From Pararoseomonas sp. SCSIO 73927 (GTDB lineage Bacteria > Pseudomonadota > Alphaproteobacteria > Acetobacterales > Acetobacteraceae): a stretch of 64,000 nt of DNA. The notes under the pieces were generated by a model that did no database searches, was not told the origin of the DNA, and worked only from the letters and a program-made list of their open reading frames with translations. The stretch covers positions 682,001 to 746,000 of the forward strand of contig NZ_CP146232.1 of the NCBI RefSeq assembly GCF_037040815.1. The letters are read 5' to 3'. Shown piece after piece: positions 1 through 8,235 of this stretch. Numbering within the stretch: the stretch's first letter is position 1; every line of letters begins with the position of its first letter. The translations under genes were made by a program, and so were the position numbers.

Positions 1-281
1 TCGAGCATGCCCGATGCGATCCCGTCCCCCGCCCGCAGGATGGAGACGATGCAGAGCTTCTTGCCCGCGATCTCCGGCGCCATCATCGGCTCCAGCGGCG
101 TGTCGATCGGCACGTCCCGCACCGGCAGGTCCCGCGTCAGCTCATAGGCCATCAGCAGGCTGATCTCGCGCGCCAGCGCCCGGAACTCGCCCGTGGAGGT
201 CTCCCGCCGCCGCATGATCGTCAGCTTGTGCTGCACCAGCGGGTGGGTGAGGAGCGTCAGCCTGGGGTGCACCTGGTCCAT
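1..281 (-). CDS. upp: Uracil phosphoribosyltransferase, N-terminal part (gene runs off the window)
   Basis: Salvages uracil by joining it to PRPP to give UMP in the cytoplasm. The 93 codons visible from the ATG at 279-281 begin [11 protein letters not shown] and contain the family's N-terminal hallmarks [32 protein letters not shown] and SILRAGDG. The C-terminal half, with the PRPP-binding loop and uracil site, lies beyond base 1. An AGGAGG Shine-Dalgarno at 291-296 on the minus strand is 9 bases from the ATG and fixes the start. It is transcribed divergently from rfbB. Family assignment is secure; completeness cannot be judged. Confidence 0.87.
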   Translation of the reverse strand, partial: MDQVHPRLTLLTHPLVQHKLTIMRRRETSTGEFRALAREISLLMAYELTRDLPVRDVPIDTPLEPMMAPEIAGKKLCIVSILRAGDGIASGML

Positions 282-595
282 CGCGCCGCGCCTCCTGCCC
301 GCCCGGCCCCAGGGCACGGGGCCGGCGCGGCCCTCCCATAACGCAGCCCGGCCCGGCGGCGAAGGCCGCGACCGACGCATCCTTGCCCTGGCCCCGCACC
401 GGCGCGATCCCCGTCGCGGCCACCCCCGCATCCCCGAGCGATTTCTCCGGGAGCCGTCACGCCCTATAGGTGCCCCAATGGGTGCAAAGAGAACCCCGAT
501 GCGCCCCGCCCCTGCCCCCAGCGGGCCGCAATGCCCTGCTAACCCCGCCGCAGGCCGCCCAAAGCAGGCCGCCTAAAGAGGACCCACACCCCCCC
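282..595. other. Intergenic region between upp and rfbB, no gene seen
   Basis: This 314-base stretch separates the divergent upp and rfbB genes and should hold both promoters, but I could not find convincing -35/-10 pairs. It carries the upp Shine-Dalgarno (291-296, minus) and AAAGAGGA (575-582) upstream of the rfbB ATG. An in-frame extension of rfbB upstream to base 470 is open, but its residues are low-complexity and lie ahead of the canonical Rossmann start, so I treat it as noncoding. Confidence 0.5.
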
Positions 596-1708
596 ATGCG
601 CGTGATCGTCACTGGTGGTGCCGGTTTCATCGGCTCTGCTCTTGTTCGGCACCTGGTTCTCGAGCTCGGGCACGAGGTGCTCGTGGTCGACAAGCTCACC
701 TATGCCGGGGACCGCCGGACGCTGGCCCCCTGCGAGGGCCGCCCCGGCTTCGCCTTCCTGCAGGCCGACATCTGCGACGCCGAGCGGATGCGCGCCGCCC
801 TCGCCGACTACGCCCCCGACGCCGTGCTGCACCTGGCCGCCGAGAGCCATGTGGACCGCTCCATCGCCTCCGCCGCCCCCTTCATCCAGACCAACGTGGT
901 CGGCACCTTCGCCCTGCTGGAGGCCGCCCGCGCCCTGGTGGCCGGCTACGACGCCCCCCGGGCCGCGGCCTTCCGCTTCCTCCACGTCTCCACCGACGAG
1001 GTCTTCGGCTCCCTCGGCCCCACCGGCGCCTTCACCGAGAGCACGCCCTACGACCCGCGCTCCCCCTACTCCGCCAGCAAGGCCGCCTCCGACCACCTGG
1101 CCCGCGCCTGGCACGAGACCTACGGCCTGCCCACGATCGTCACCAACTGCTCCAACAACTACGGGCCCTACCACTTCCCCGAAAAGCTCATCCCGCTCGT
1201 CACCCTCAACGCGCTGGAGGGCAAGCCCCTCCCCGTCTACGGCGACGGCGGCAACGTGCGGGACTGGCTCTTCGTCGAGGACCACGCCCGCGCCCTGGCC
1301 GCGGCGCTGACCCGCGGCACCCCGGGGCGGACCTACAACATCGGCGGCCGCGCCGAGCGCACCAACCTGCAGGTCGTCCACGCCATCTGCGACACCCTGG
1401 ACCGCCTCCGCCCCCGCTCCACCAACGAGGGCCCCACCAACGAGGACCCCGCCGACGAGGGCCCCGCCCCGCGCCGCGACCTCATCACCTTCGTCCCCGA
1501 CCGCCCGGGACATGACCGCCGCTACGCCATCGACCCCACCAGGGCCGAGAGGGAACTCGGCTGGCGCTCCACCCTCACCTTCGAGGAGGGCATCGAGCGC
1601 ACCCTGCGATGGTACCTCGACAACGAGGCCTGGTGGCGACCCTTGCGCGACACATACGCCGGAGAACGCCTCGGACTCCTCCCCGACAACAAGAAAGACA
1701 CGGCATGA
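596..1708 (+). CDS. rfbB: dTDP-glucose 4,6-dehydratase
   Basis: Converts dTDP-glucose to dTDP-4-keto-6-deoxyglucose, the second step towards dTDP-rhamnose. The 370-residue protein starts [17 protein letters not shown], the NAD-binding GxxGxxG at the extreme N-terminus, which is why the ATG at 596 is preferred over an in-frame one at 470. The catalytic YSASK motif and STDEVFG are present. The C-terminal half has the usual [12 protein letters not shown]. An unusual acidic insertion made of three five-residue repeats sits just before it (residues about 276-290). It overlaps rfbA by ATGA at 1705-1708, so the two are translationally coupled. The rfbC and rfbD partners are not in the window. Confidence 0.95.
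   Translation: MRVIVTGGAGFIGSALVRHLVLELGHEVLVVDKLTYAGDRRTLAPCEGRPGFAFLQADICDAERMRAALADYAPDAVLHLAAESHVDRSIASAAPFIQTNVVGTFALLEAARALVAGYDAPRAAAFRFLHVSTDEVFGSLGPTGAFTESTPYDPRSPYSASKAASDHLARAWHETYGLPTIVTNCSNNYGPYHFPEKLIPLVTLNALEGKPLPVYGDGGNVRDWLFVEDHARALAAALTRGTPGRTYNIGGRAERTNLQVVHAICDTLDRLRPRSTNEGPTNEDPADEGPAPRRDLITFVPDRPGHDRRYAIDPTRAERELGWRSTLTFEEGIERTLRWYLDNEAWWRPLRDTYAGERLGLLPDNKKDTA
1421..1465 (+). repeat. 15-base in-frame tandem repeat, three units, inside rfbB
   Basis: Units at 1421-1435, 1436-1450 and 1451-1465 (first unit accaacgagggcccc) differ by only a few bases and encode [10 protein letters not shown] and ADEGP. They fall in a surface-loop position between LDRLRP and the conserved [12 protein letters not shown] segment. 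The unit length keeps the frame, so copy-number changes would lengthen the loop without inactivating the enzyme. Confidence 0.85.
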
Positions 1709-2595
1709 TGTCCGGGACACCCATGAAGGGCATCATTCTGGCGGGTGGTAGCGGCACGCGGCTGTACCCGGCGACGATGGCGGTGTCGAAGCAGCTGCTG
1801 CCCGTCTACGACAAGCCGATGATCTACTACCCGCTCTCGGTGCTCATGCTCGCCGGGATCCGCGAGGTGCTGATCATCTCCACCCCGCACGACCTGCCCC
1901 TGTTCCAGCGCCTGCTCGGCACCGGCGAGCAGTGGGGCATCCGCCTCTCCTACGTCGCCCAGCCCAGCCCCGACGGCCTCGCCCAGGCCTTCCTCCTGGG
2001 CGAGGAGTTCCTCGCCGGCGCCCCCTCCGCCCTCGTGCTGGGGGACAACATCTTCCACGGCTCCGAGCTGGACGGGCGCCTGGCCGAGGCCCGCGCCAAC
2101 GGCCCCGGCGCCTCCGTCTTCGCCTACCGCGTGGCCGACCCCGAGCGCTACGGCGTGGTCGAGTTCGACGAGGCCTACCGCGCCCTCTCGCTCGAGGAGA
2201 AGCCGGCGCGCCCGCGCTCGGACTGGGCCGTCACCGGCCTCTACTTCTACGACGGCCGCGCCTCCGAGATGGCCCGCCGCGTCAGGCCCTCCGCCCGCGG
2301 CGAGCTCGAGATCACCGACCTCAACCGCCTCTACCTCGAGGAGGGCAGCCTGCGCGTCATCCGCCTCGGCCGCGGCTACGCCTGGCTCGACACCGGCACC
2401 CATGACAGCCTGCTCGAAGCCGGCGAGTACGTGCGCGCCATCGAGAAGCGCACGGGCATGAAGGTGAACGCCCCCGAGGAGGTCGCCTGGCGCATGGGCT
2501 TCATCGACGACACCGCCCTCCAAGCCCTCGCACAAGCACAACGCAAGAGCGGCTACGGCCACTACCTCGAAGGCCTGCTCAACCAACGGCGGTAG
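1705..2595 (+). CDS. rfbA: Glucose-1-phosphate thymidylyltransferase
   Basis: Makes dTDP-glucose from dTTP and glucose-1-phosphate, the step before RfbB. The 296-residue protein carries [15 protein letters not shown] (nucleotide-binding loop), [15 protein letters not shown] and LGDNIFHG, and ends near the family's usual length of about 290. The ATG at 1705 overlaps the rfbB stop as ATGA; ATGs at 1708 and 1723 are also possible, and the last gives the family's typical MKGIILAGG start. It follows rfbB in one transcription unit and is convergent with the dehydratase gene 21 bases downstream. The product probably feeds surface polysaccharide; the downstream rhamnose enzymes are outside the window. 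Confidence 0.95.
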   Translation: MMSGTPMKGIILAGGSGTRLYPATMAVSKQLLPVYDKPMIYYPLSVLMLAGIREVLIISTPHDLPLFQRLLGTGEQWGIRLSYVAQPSPDGLAQAFLLGEEFLAGAPSALVLGDNIFHGSELDGRLAEARANGPGASVFAYRVADPERYGVVEFDEAYRALSLEEKPARPRSDWAVTGLYFYDGRASEMARRVRPSARGELEITDLNRLYLEEGSLRVIRLGRGYAWLDTGTHDSLLEAGEYVRAIEKRTGMKVNAPEEVAWRMGFIDDTALQALAQAQRKSGYGHYLEGLLNQRR

Positions 2596-2616
2596 GCGCC
2601 GCCACCCAGCCCCCCC

Positions 2617-3546
2617 TCAGGCCACCGAACCGGGGTCGCAGTTCCCCCCGCAGACCAGCACGCCCACCCGCACCCCCGCGGGCGGCGTCCAGGCGCCGGA
2701 GAGAAGGGCGGCCAGCGCCGCCGCCCCGCCGGGCTCCGCCACCACGCGGGCGGCGGACCAGAGGCGCCGCTGAGCAGCGCGGATCGCCTCGTCCGCCACC
2801 AGCACGGATTCGCGGACCACCCCCTGGGCGAGGGGGAACATGAGGCCGCCGACCCGGCGCGCCCCGAGGCTGTCCGCCGCCAGTCCGCCGACTGGCGCGT
2901 CCACGGGCCGGCCGGCGGCGAGGGCGGCGTGCAGGGTGGGGCAGCCCTCCGGCTCCACCGCCACCACCTGCACCCCCGTGCCGGCGAACCAGGCGGCAAT
3001 GCCCCCGATCAGGCCGCCGCCGCCCACCGCCACCAGCACATGGGTCAGGCCCGGCAGGTCGGCCTCCAGCTCCCGCGCCACGGTCCCCTGCCCGGCCAGC
3101 ACCTCCGCCTGGTCGTAGGCGTGGACGGACAGGGCACCGGTCTCACCGCGCCGGGCCTCGCTCGCGGCGAAGGCCTCGGCGTAGGTGTCGCCGCCCTGGA
3201 CCACGCGCGCCCCCGCCTCCGCGATGCGGGCAACCTTGGCGGGAGCGGCGATGGCGGGGACGAAGATCTCGGCGGGAATGCCGAGCGCGCCGGCGGCATG
3301 GGCCACGGCCGCGCCGTGATTGCCGCCGGAGGCCGCGATGACCCCGCGGGCGGCCCCATCCGCCTGCAGGAGCGCATTGAAGGCCCCGCGCGCCTTGAAG
3401 GATCCGCTGACCTGCAGCGACTCGAGCTTCAGCGACACGCCGCACGGCGCGCCCAGGGCCGCGCCGGGCAGACCGAGGACGGGTGTCCGGCGGATATGCG
3501 GGGCGATCCGGGCTGCGGCGGCTTCGATGGCGGTGCGCGTGATCAT
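2617..3546 (-). CDS. PLP-dependent threonine/serine dehydratase family protein
   Basis: Fold type II PLP enzyme of the threonine dehydratase/serine racemase group. It would deaminate threonine or serine, but substrate cannot be read from sequence. The 309-residue protein starts MITRTAIEAAAARIAP. It contains SGSFKARGAFNAL with the PLP-binding lysine, ASGGNHGAAVAHAAG, the phosphate-binding VAVGGGGLIGG and a C-terminal CGGNCDPGSV. There is no ACT domain, so it is not a feedback-regulated biosynthetic IlvA; the short catabolic form or a hydroxy-amino-acid ammonia-lyase fits better. The start at 3544-3546 matches the family N-terminus; the open frame continues upstream as low-complexity sequence. 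Convergent with rfbA and divergent from hprK. Confidence 0.85.
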   Translation of the reverse strand: MITRTAIEAAAARIAPHIRRTPVLGLPGAALGAPCGVSLKLESLQVSGSFKARGAFNALLQADGAARGVIAASGGNHGAAVAHAAGALGIPAEIFVPAIAAPAKVARIAEAGARVVQGGDTYAEAFAASEARRGETGALSVHAYDQAEVLAGQGTVARELEADLPGLTHVLVAVGGGGLIGGIAAWFAGTGVQVVAVEPEGCPTLHAALAAGRPVDAPVGGLAADSLGARRVGGLMFPLAQGVVRESVLVADEAIRAAQRRLWSAARVVAEPGGAAALAALLSGAWTPPAGVRVGVLVCGGNCDPGSVA

Positions 3547-3785
3547 GCCCCGGGGATGGCCCCGGGGCGCCCGCCTGTCCACCCTCCGGCCCGGCCGAAG
3601 CGGAGGGCCGGGAAGGGGTTGCGGGCGGATCCTCCCGCCGGAAGCGAATGGCCCGGCACCCCGCGGGGTGCCGGGGCGGCCGGGCGGGAGGGAGGGCGGG
3701 CCGCCCCGGTCCCAAGCCGCCCGCTTCCGCCGCCGCCGGATTTCTGCCACGTTCCGGCGCCTGTCCGGGGTGTCACCGTCCAGCC

Positions 3786-4268
3786 ATGCTGCAACACGGC
3801 AGTTGTGCCGCACGCGATGCGGGCGGCCTCCTCCAGGGGGTCCTCCTGCTGGGCCCGCCGGGCGCGGGCAAGTCCGACCTTCTCCTCCGCCTGACGGGCG
3901 GGGGATGGCGGCTCGTGGCCGATGACCAGGTGCTGCTGCGGGACGGGGGCGATGCCCTGCGCGCCGCGGCGCCCGCCGCCCTGCGCGGGATGATGGCGGT
4001 GCGCGGGCTGGGGATCATGGAAGGGCTGGACTCCCAGGAGGCGCCGCTGGCCCTCGCCGTGGACTGCGTGGCGCGGGACGAGGTCTCCCGCCTGCCGGAG
4101 CCCGCCCGCTACGAGGCCCTGGGCCACGCCCTGCCGCGGATCGCCGTCCACGCGCCGGACGCCTCCGTGCCGCGGGTGCTCGAGCTGGCGCTGGACGCGA
4201 TCGCCGGGCGGATCACCTGCCGCGCCGGCGCGCTGGAACCCGCGCCACGCCCGGAACCCGCGCCCTGA
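3786..4268 (+). CDS. hprK: HPr kinase/phosphorylase, short alphaproteobacterial form
   Basis: Phosphorylates and dephosphorylates HPr on a serine, linking PTS state to metabolism. The 160-residue protein is only the C-terminal kinase domain, as in other alphaproteobacteria; the N-terminal domain of Gram-positive HprK is absent. A Walker A GPPGAGKSD lies at residues 23-31, followed by LVADDQ and the HprK signature region MAVRGLGIM. The ATG at 3786 was chosen because the Walker A then sits at the family's usual distance. The stop TGA (4266-4268) overlaps a CTG that may be the rapZ start. The substrate HPr, with its conserved serine, is encoded four genes downstream. Confidence 0.92.
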   Translation: MLQHGSCAARDAGGLLQGVLLLGPPGAGKSDLLLRLTGGGWRLVADDQVLLRDGGDALRAAAPAALRGMMAVRGLGIMEGLDSQEAPLALAVDCVARDEVSRLPEPARYEALGHALPRIAVHAPDASVPRVLELALDAIAGRITCRAGALEPAPRPEPAP

Positions 4269-4303
4269 ACGCGCCCCTCCAGAAGGCGCCGCCGCGCCAG
4301 GTC

Positions 4304-5215
4304 GTGGTGGTCACCGGCCTGTCGGGCGCGGGGAAGTCCTCCGCCATGCGCGTGCTGGAGGATCTGGGGCTGGAGACGGTGGACAACCCGCCGCTGGCCG
4401 TGCTGGGCGAGCTTCTCTCCGGCGCCGGGGCGGCGCCGCTGGCCATCGGGGTGGACACGCGCACGCGGGGCTTCGACGCCACCGCGCTGCTGGCGGGGCT
4501 GGATGCGCTGCGGGCGCGGGGCGCGGCGGCGCCGGAGCTGGTCTTCATGGACTCCTCAGAGGAGGTGCTGCTGCGCCGCTTCTCCGAGACGCGGCGGCGG
4601 CACCCGCTGACCCCGGCCGGGGTGGCGAGCGGCGGGGTCGGGGACGGCATCGCGCGGGAGGAGGAGGCCCTGGCCCCCCTGCGCGAGGCGGCGGACTGGG
4701 TGATCGACACCTCCGAGCTGCCCCTGCCGGAGCTGCGGCGGATGATCGAGCGGCGCTACGGGCCGGCGGGAAAGGCGGGCATGTCCGTCACCGTGCAGTC
4801 TTTCGCCTACCCGCGCGGCCTCCCGCGGGAGGCGGATCTGGCGATCGACCTGCGCTTCCTGCGGAACCCCCACTACGATCCCGCCCTGCGGCCGATGACC
4901 GGGCGGGACGCGCCAGTAGCCGCCTTTATCGAGGCGGATCCGGAGTGGGCCCCATTCTGGGCGCGCATGACGGCGCTGCTGGACCCGCTCTTGCCGGCCT
5001 ACGAAACGGGCGGCAAGAAGTACCTCACGCTGGCCCTGGGCTGCACCGGCGGCAAGCACCGCTCGGTCCTCGCGGCGGAGCGGCTGGCGCGGCACCTGGC
5101 CGAGGCCGGCTGGCCGGTGGAGCTCACCCACCGGGAACTGGGAATCCGGGAGGCGATCCGCGCCACCGACTCCCCAGAGGCCCATCCGCACACCATATCG
5201 ATGCTCCGAGCATGA
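4304..5215 (+). CDS. rapZ: RapZ/YvcJ family nucleotide-binding protein
   Basis: P-loop protein of the RapZ family; in E. coli it is an RNA-binding adapter controlling amino-sugar synthesis, while in alphaproteobacteria its role is less clear. It has Walker A TGLSGAGKSS near the N-terminus, DSSEEVLLRRFSETRRRHPL, and the C-terminal hallmarks SFAYPRGLPREADL, GCTGGKHRSV and HRE. The start is uncertain. GTG at 4304 puts the Walker A only three residues in, whereas homologs usually carry about ten more. The frame is open back to a CTG at 4265 that overlaps the hprK stop as CTGA. No ATG exists in that stretch. The 3' end overlaps the next small ORF as ATGA. Confidence 0.92.
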   Translation: MVVTGLSGAGKSSAMRVLEDLGLETVDNPPLAVLGELLSGAGAAPLAIGVDTRTRGFDATALLAGLDALRARGAAAPELVFMDSSEEVLLRRFSETRRRHPLTPAGVASGGVGDGIAREEEALAPLREAADWVIDTSELPLPELRRMIERRYGPAGKAGMSVTVQSFAYPRGLPREADLAIDLRFLRNPHYDPALRPMTGRDAPVAAFIEADPEWAPFWARMTALLDPLLPAYETGGKKYLTLALGCTGGKHRSVLAAERLARHLAEAGWPVELTHRELGIREAIRATDSPEAHPHTISMLRA

Positions 5216-5319
5216 CCGAAACCCATCCGGCCGCGCCTGCCGCGGCCCCCACCCCCATGACCATCCCCCTTTCGGCCCCACCCCGCCCGCAGCGGGCGGC
5301 CTCGCTGGACCGCCGATGA
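5212..5319 (+). CDS. Possible 35-residue bridging ORF between rapZ and the EIIA gene
   Basis: ATG at 5212 overlaps the rapZ stop (ATGA, 5212-5215), and the TGA at 5317-5319 overlaps the ATG of the EIIA gene (ATGA, 5316-5319). The predicted peptide starts MTETHPAAPAAAPTPMTI and is rich in Ala and Pro, with no recognised domain. Double ATGA coupling across a gap of about 100 bases suggests it is translated, perhaps mainly to carry ribosomes to the EIIA start, which has no strong Shine-Dalgarno of its own. It could equally be a chance frame in GC-rich DNA. Confidence 0.4.
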   Translation: MTETHPAAPAAAPTPMTIPLSAPPRPQRAASLDRR

Positions 5320-5747
5320 TCGGATTCGTCCTCGTCACCCATGGCCGCCTGGCCGAGGAACTCCGCCTCGCCATGGAACATGTCATGGGGCCCCAGAAGC
5401 ACGTCTCGACCATCTGCATCGGCCCCGAGGACGACATGGAGAGCCGCCGCGTGGACATCCGCGCCGCGGTGGACCAGGTCGACCAGGGCGACGGGGTGGT
5501 GGTGCTGACCGACATGTTCGGCGGCACGCCCTCCAACCTCGCCGCCTCCATGAAGGGCCTCTGCAGCGGGCCGGATCGCGGCGGGCATCAGGTGGAGGTG
5601 ATCGCGGGCGTGAACCTGCCGCTGCTCGTGAAGCTCGCCCGCGTGCGCGGGACGGAGCCGCTGGCCGAGGCGGTGGACCACGCCGTGAACGCCGGCCGCA
5701 AGTACATGGCCACCGCCGGCGAGCTCTGCTCCGCGCGGCGCGGCTAG
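5316..5747 (+). CDS. manX: PTS EIIA component, mannose (fructose-specific IIA-like) family
   Basis: Cytoplasmic phosphocarrier that accepts phosphate from HPr. The 143-residue protein begins MIGFVLVTHGRLAEEL, placing the phosphorylated His at residue 9, and contains VVVLTDMFGGTPSNLA and EVIAGVNLPLL, typical of the EIIA-Man fold. It is a free-standing EIIA with no EIIB, EIIC or EIID nearby, as in the regulatory PTS of other alphaproteobacteria. It is followed after 15 bases by ptsH. Likely roles are control of other enzymes or kinases by its phosphorylation state; the targets are not visible here. Confidence 0.92.
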   Translation: MIGFVLVTHGRLAEELRLAMEHVMGPQKHVSTICIGPEDDMESRRVDIRAAVDQVDQGDGVVVLTDMFGGTPSNLAASMKGLCSGPDRGGHQVEVIAGVNLPLLVKLARVRGTEPLAEAVDHAVNAGRKYMATAGELCSARRG

Positions 5748-5762
5748 GGAGGAAAGAAGACC

Positions 5763-6083
5763 ATGGGCCTCGACACCGCCTCCACGACCGCACCGAAGCC
5801 GGAGGGCGCCCCCATGCCGCTTCGACGCAGCCTCGTGATCCGCAACCAGCGCGGCCTGCACGCGCGCGCCGCCGCCAAGCTGGTGACGCTGGCGGAGAAG
5901 CACTGCTCCTGCCTGTCGGTCTCGCATGAGGGGCAGACGGTGCCGGCCTGCTCCATCATGGGGCTGATGATGCTCGGCGCCGGCAAGGGCGCCACGGTCG
6001 TGCTGGAAGCCGAGGGCTGGGATGCCCGCGAGGCCCTGGACGAGGTGGCCGCGCTCATCGAGGCTGGCTTCCACGAGGACTGA
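5763..6083 (+). CDS. ptsH: Phosphocarrier protein HPr
   Basis: Transfers phosphate from EI to EIIA. The active-site motif RGLHARAAAK places the phospho-His at residue 33 of this 106-residue version. The HprK target serine is in CSIMGLMML (Ser64), exactly 31 residues later, as between His15 and Ser46 of classical HPr. The start at 5763 is supported by the strong GGAGGAAAG just upstream; a second ATG at residue 18 would give a canonical-length HPr, so the N-terminal 17 residues are an extension. Both phosphorylation sites are present, matching the upstream hprK and downstream ptsI. Confidence 0.95.
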   Translation: MGLDTASTTAPKPEGAPMPLRRSLVIRNQRGLHARAAAKLVTLAEKHCSCLSVSHEGQTVPACSIMGLMMLGAGKGATVVLEAEGWDAREALDEVAALIEAGFHED

Positions 6084-6153
6084 CGCCGCACCGCCCCCTC
6101 CAGCGAAGCGGGCGGCGCGGCCATCCCGGCAGGAGGCCGGGACGGAGGAATGC

Positions 6154-8103
6154 ATGAAGTCGGACGGACCTGCCGCATCGCGCCCGACGGACGGGAAGTC
6201 CGGGGAGGCGCGCGACGGCAAGCCCGCCGATGCCAGGGCCGCCGAGAAGTCCCCCGAGAAGAATGCCGAGAAGACTCCTGAGAAGGCCGCCGAGCTGAAG
6301 GCGGCCGAGGCGCGCAAGGCCGGGCGGCGCGCGCGCGAGCTGACGATCAAGGGGATCGCCATCTCCCCCGGCGTCGCCATCGGCCCGGTCTTCGACGTGG
6401 ACGCCGCCCCGGCCGCCGCCCCCCGCCGCGCCATCAGGGAGGCGAAGGTGGAGGAGGAGCGGGGCCGGCTGACGGCCGCCGTCGCCACCTCCCGCAAGCA
6501 GGTGGGCAAGCTGAAGGCCCGGCTGGCGATCCTGCCCGAGGAGGCGCAGGAGGAGCTGGAGCCGCTGCTGGACGCCTACGCGATGATGCTCGGCGAGAGC
6601 CGGCTGATCCGCGGGGCGCGCAAGCGGATCGAGGCGGAGCTGCTCTCCGCCGAGACGGCGGTGAGCGACGAGGCGGACGCGATCGCGGGCGCCATCCTCG
6701 CCGCCAAGGACGACGACAAGGCCGGGCTGCGCCGCCGCGCCGGCGAGGTGCACGAGATCGCGCGCCGCCTGACCCGCAACCTCACCCAGTCCGGCTTTCG
6801 CTCCTTCAAGGAGGTGCCGGAGGGCTCGATCCTCGTCGCCGAGGAGCTGACCCCGGCCGACGCCGCGCTGCTCGATCCCTCCCGCATCGCCGGCGTGGCG
6901 ACGGAGGAGGGCGGCGCGGACGGCCACACCGCCATCATGCTGCGCGCGCTCGGCATCCCCAGCGTGCTGGGGCTCCCCGGCCTGACCAACGCGCTGGCGC
7001 GCGGCGACCAGGCGGTGCTGGACGGTCGCGCGGGCACCATCGTGCTGCGCCCGGGCAGGGAGGCGGTGGCCGAGGGTCGCCACGGGATCGCGGCCTACGC
7101 GAAGGAGCGGACGCGGCTGGGCAAGCTGCGCCGCCTGCCCTCCGTCACCACCGACGGCGAGGAGATGGAGCTCCAGGCCAACCTGGAGATCCCGGCGGAG
7201 CTGCCGCTGATCGCCCAGGCCGGCGCCGCCGGGATCGGCCTGCTGCGCACCGAGTTCCTGTTCATGAACCGCCAGGGCCTGCCGGACGAGGAGGCCCACT
7301 ACGAGGCCTATCGCCAGATCGTGGAGGGCACCGACGGCGCGGGCGTGACCATCCGCGTGCTGGACTGGGGCGGCGAGAAGGACATGGAGGCGCTGGCGGA
7401 AGGGGTGGAGCCCTTCCACGCCGGCCCGAACCCGGCGCTCGGCCTGCGCGGCATCCGCATGCTGCTGCGCCGGCCGGAGCTGCTGGAGGTCCAGTTCGCG
7501 GCCATCCTGCGCGTCTCCTCGCTCGGCCCCGTGCGCGTGCTGCTGCCGATGGTGACAATCCCCGAGGAGGTGCGCGAGGCGCGGGAGATCTACGACCGCG
7601 TGGTCAAGCGCGTGCGCCGCCGCGGCGTGACCCTGCCGGAGAAGCTGCCGGCGCTGGGCGCGATGATCGAGACGCCCGGTGCGGCCCTGGCCGCCGACGC
7701 CATCGCGCTGGAGGCGGACTTCTTCGCCATCGGCACCAACGACCTCGCCATGTACACGCTGGCGGTGGACCGGGCGGAGGTGGAGGTCTCCCACCTCTAC
7801 GATCCCCTGCACCCCGCGGTGCTTCGGCTGATCCAGTTCGCCACCGAAGCGGCGCTGCGCCTGCGGATGCCGGTCTCCGTCTGCGGCGAGATGGCGGGGA
7901 ACCCCCGCCTGGTGCCCCTGCTGATGGGGCTGGGCCTGCGCAGCCTGTCGATGAACGCCAGCGCCATCCCGCGCGTGAAGCAGATGGTCCGCAGCCTGAA
8001 CGTGGACGACTGCGCCCGCTTCGCCCGCCGGGTGATGGAGCAGAGCGACCCGAAGCGGATCCAGGAACTGGTGATGGAGTTCGTGCCGGGCGAGAAGGGC
8101 TGA
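6154..8103 (+). CDS. ptsI: PTS enzyme I (phosphoenolpyruvate-protein phosphotransferase)
   Basis: Autophosphorylates from PEP and passes phosphate to HPr. The 649-residue protein starts at ATG 6154 after GGAGGAA. Residues 1 to about 62 form a charged Lys/Ala/Glu-rich extension with PEK-type repeats, before the family start at KGIAISPGVAIGP. The phospho-His is His258 in GGADGHTAIM, with Asp where many EI proteins have Ser. The PEP-binding barrel follows, with LLRTEFLFMNR, MIETPGAALAAD, FFAIGTNDLAMYTLAVDR and VCGEMAG. No GAF domain is fused, so it is not the classical EI-Ntr (PtsP). Last gene of the hprK-rapZ-manX-ptsH-ptsI unit. Confidence 0.95.
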   Translation: MKSDGPAASRPTDGKSGEARDGKPADARAAEKSPEKNAEKTPEKAAELKAAEARKAGRRARELTIKGIAISPGVAIGPVFDVDAAPAAAPRRAIREAKVEEERGRLTAAVATSRKQVGKLKARLAILPEEAQEELEPLLDAYAMMLGESRLIRGARKRIEAELLSAETAVSDEADAIAGAILAAKDDDKAGLRRRAGEVHEIARRLTRNLTQSGFRSFKEVPEGSILVAEELTPADAALLDPSRIAGVATEEGGADGHTAIMLRALGIPSVLGLPGLTNALARGDQAVLDGRAGTIVLRPGREAVAEGRHGIAAYAKERTRLGKLRRLPSVTTDGEEMELQANLEIPAELPLIAQAGAAGIGLLRTEFLFMNRQGLPDEEAHYEAYRQIVEGTDGAGVTIRVLDWGGEKDMEALAEGVEPFHAGPNPALGLRGIRMLLRRPELLEVQFAAILRVSSLGPVRVLLPMVTIPEEVREAREIYDRVVKRVRRRGVTLPEKLPALGAMIETPGAALAADAIALEADFFAIGTNDLAMYTLAVDRAEVEVSHLYDPLHPAVLRLIQFATEAALRLRMPVSVCGEMAGNPRLVPLLMGLGLRSLSMNASAIPRVKQMVRSLNVDDCARFARRVMEQSDPKRIQELVMEFVPGEKG

Positions 8104-8112
8104 CCCGGGCGG

Positions 8113-8166
8113 CCTGACCACCCCTGCCCTGACGACCCCCTGTCCTGACCCCCCTCTGTCCTGACT
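8113..8166. repeat. Degenerate CCTGNCCTGAC tandem repeat after ptsI
   Basis: The 132-base gap between ptsI and the Rieske gene contains three or four imperfect copies of a 13-16 base unit around ccctgtcctgac, starting close to the ptsI stop. No stem with a T-run is seen, so it does not look like an intrinsic terminator. Function unknown. Confidence 0.5.
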
Positions 8167-8235
8167 CGGGGCGCGGTCCGTGCCAATCTCCGGGCCATGG
8201 CCGCCGGGGCGCCCCGGCCGGGTGAGCGAGGTTCC

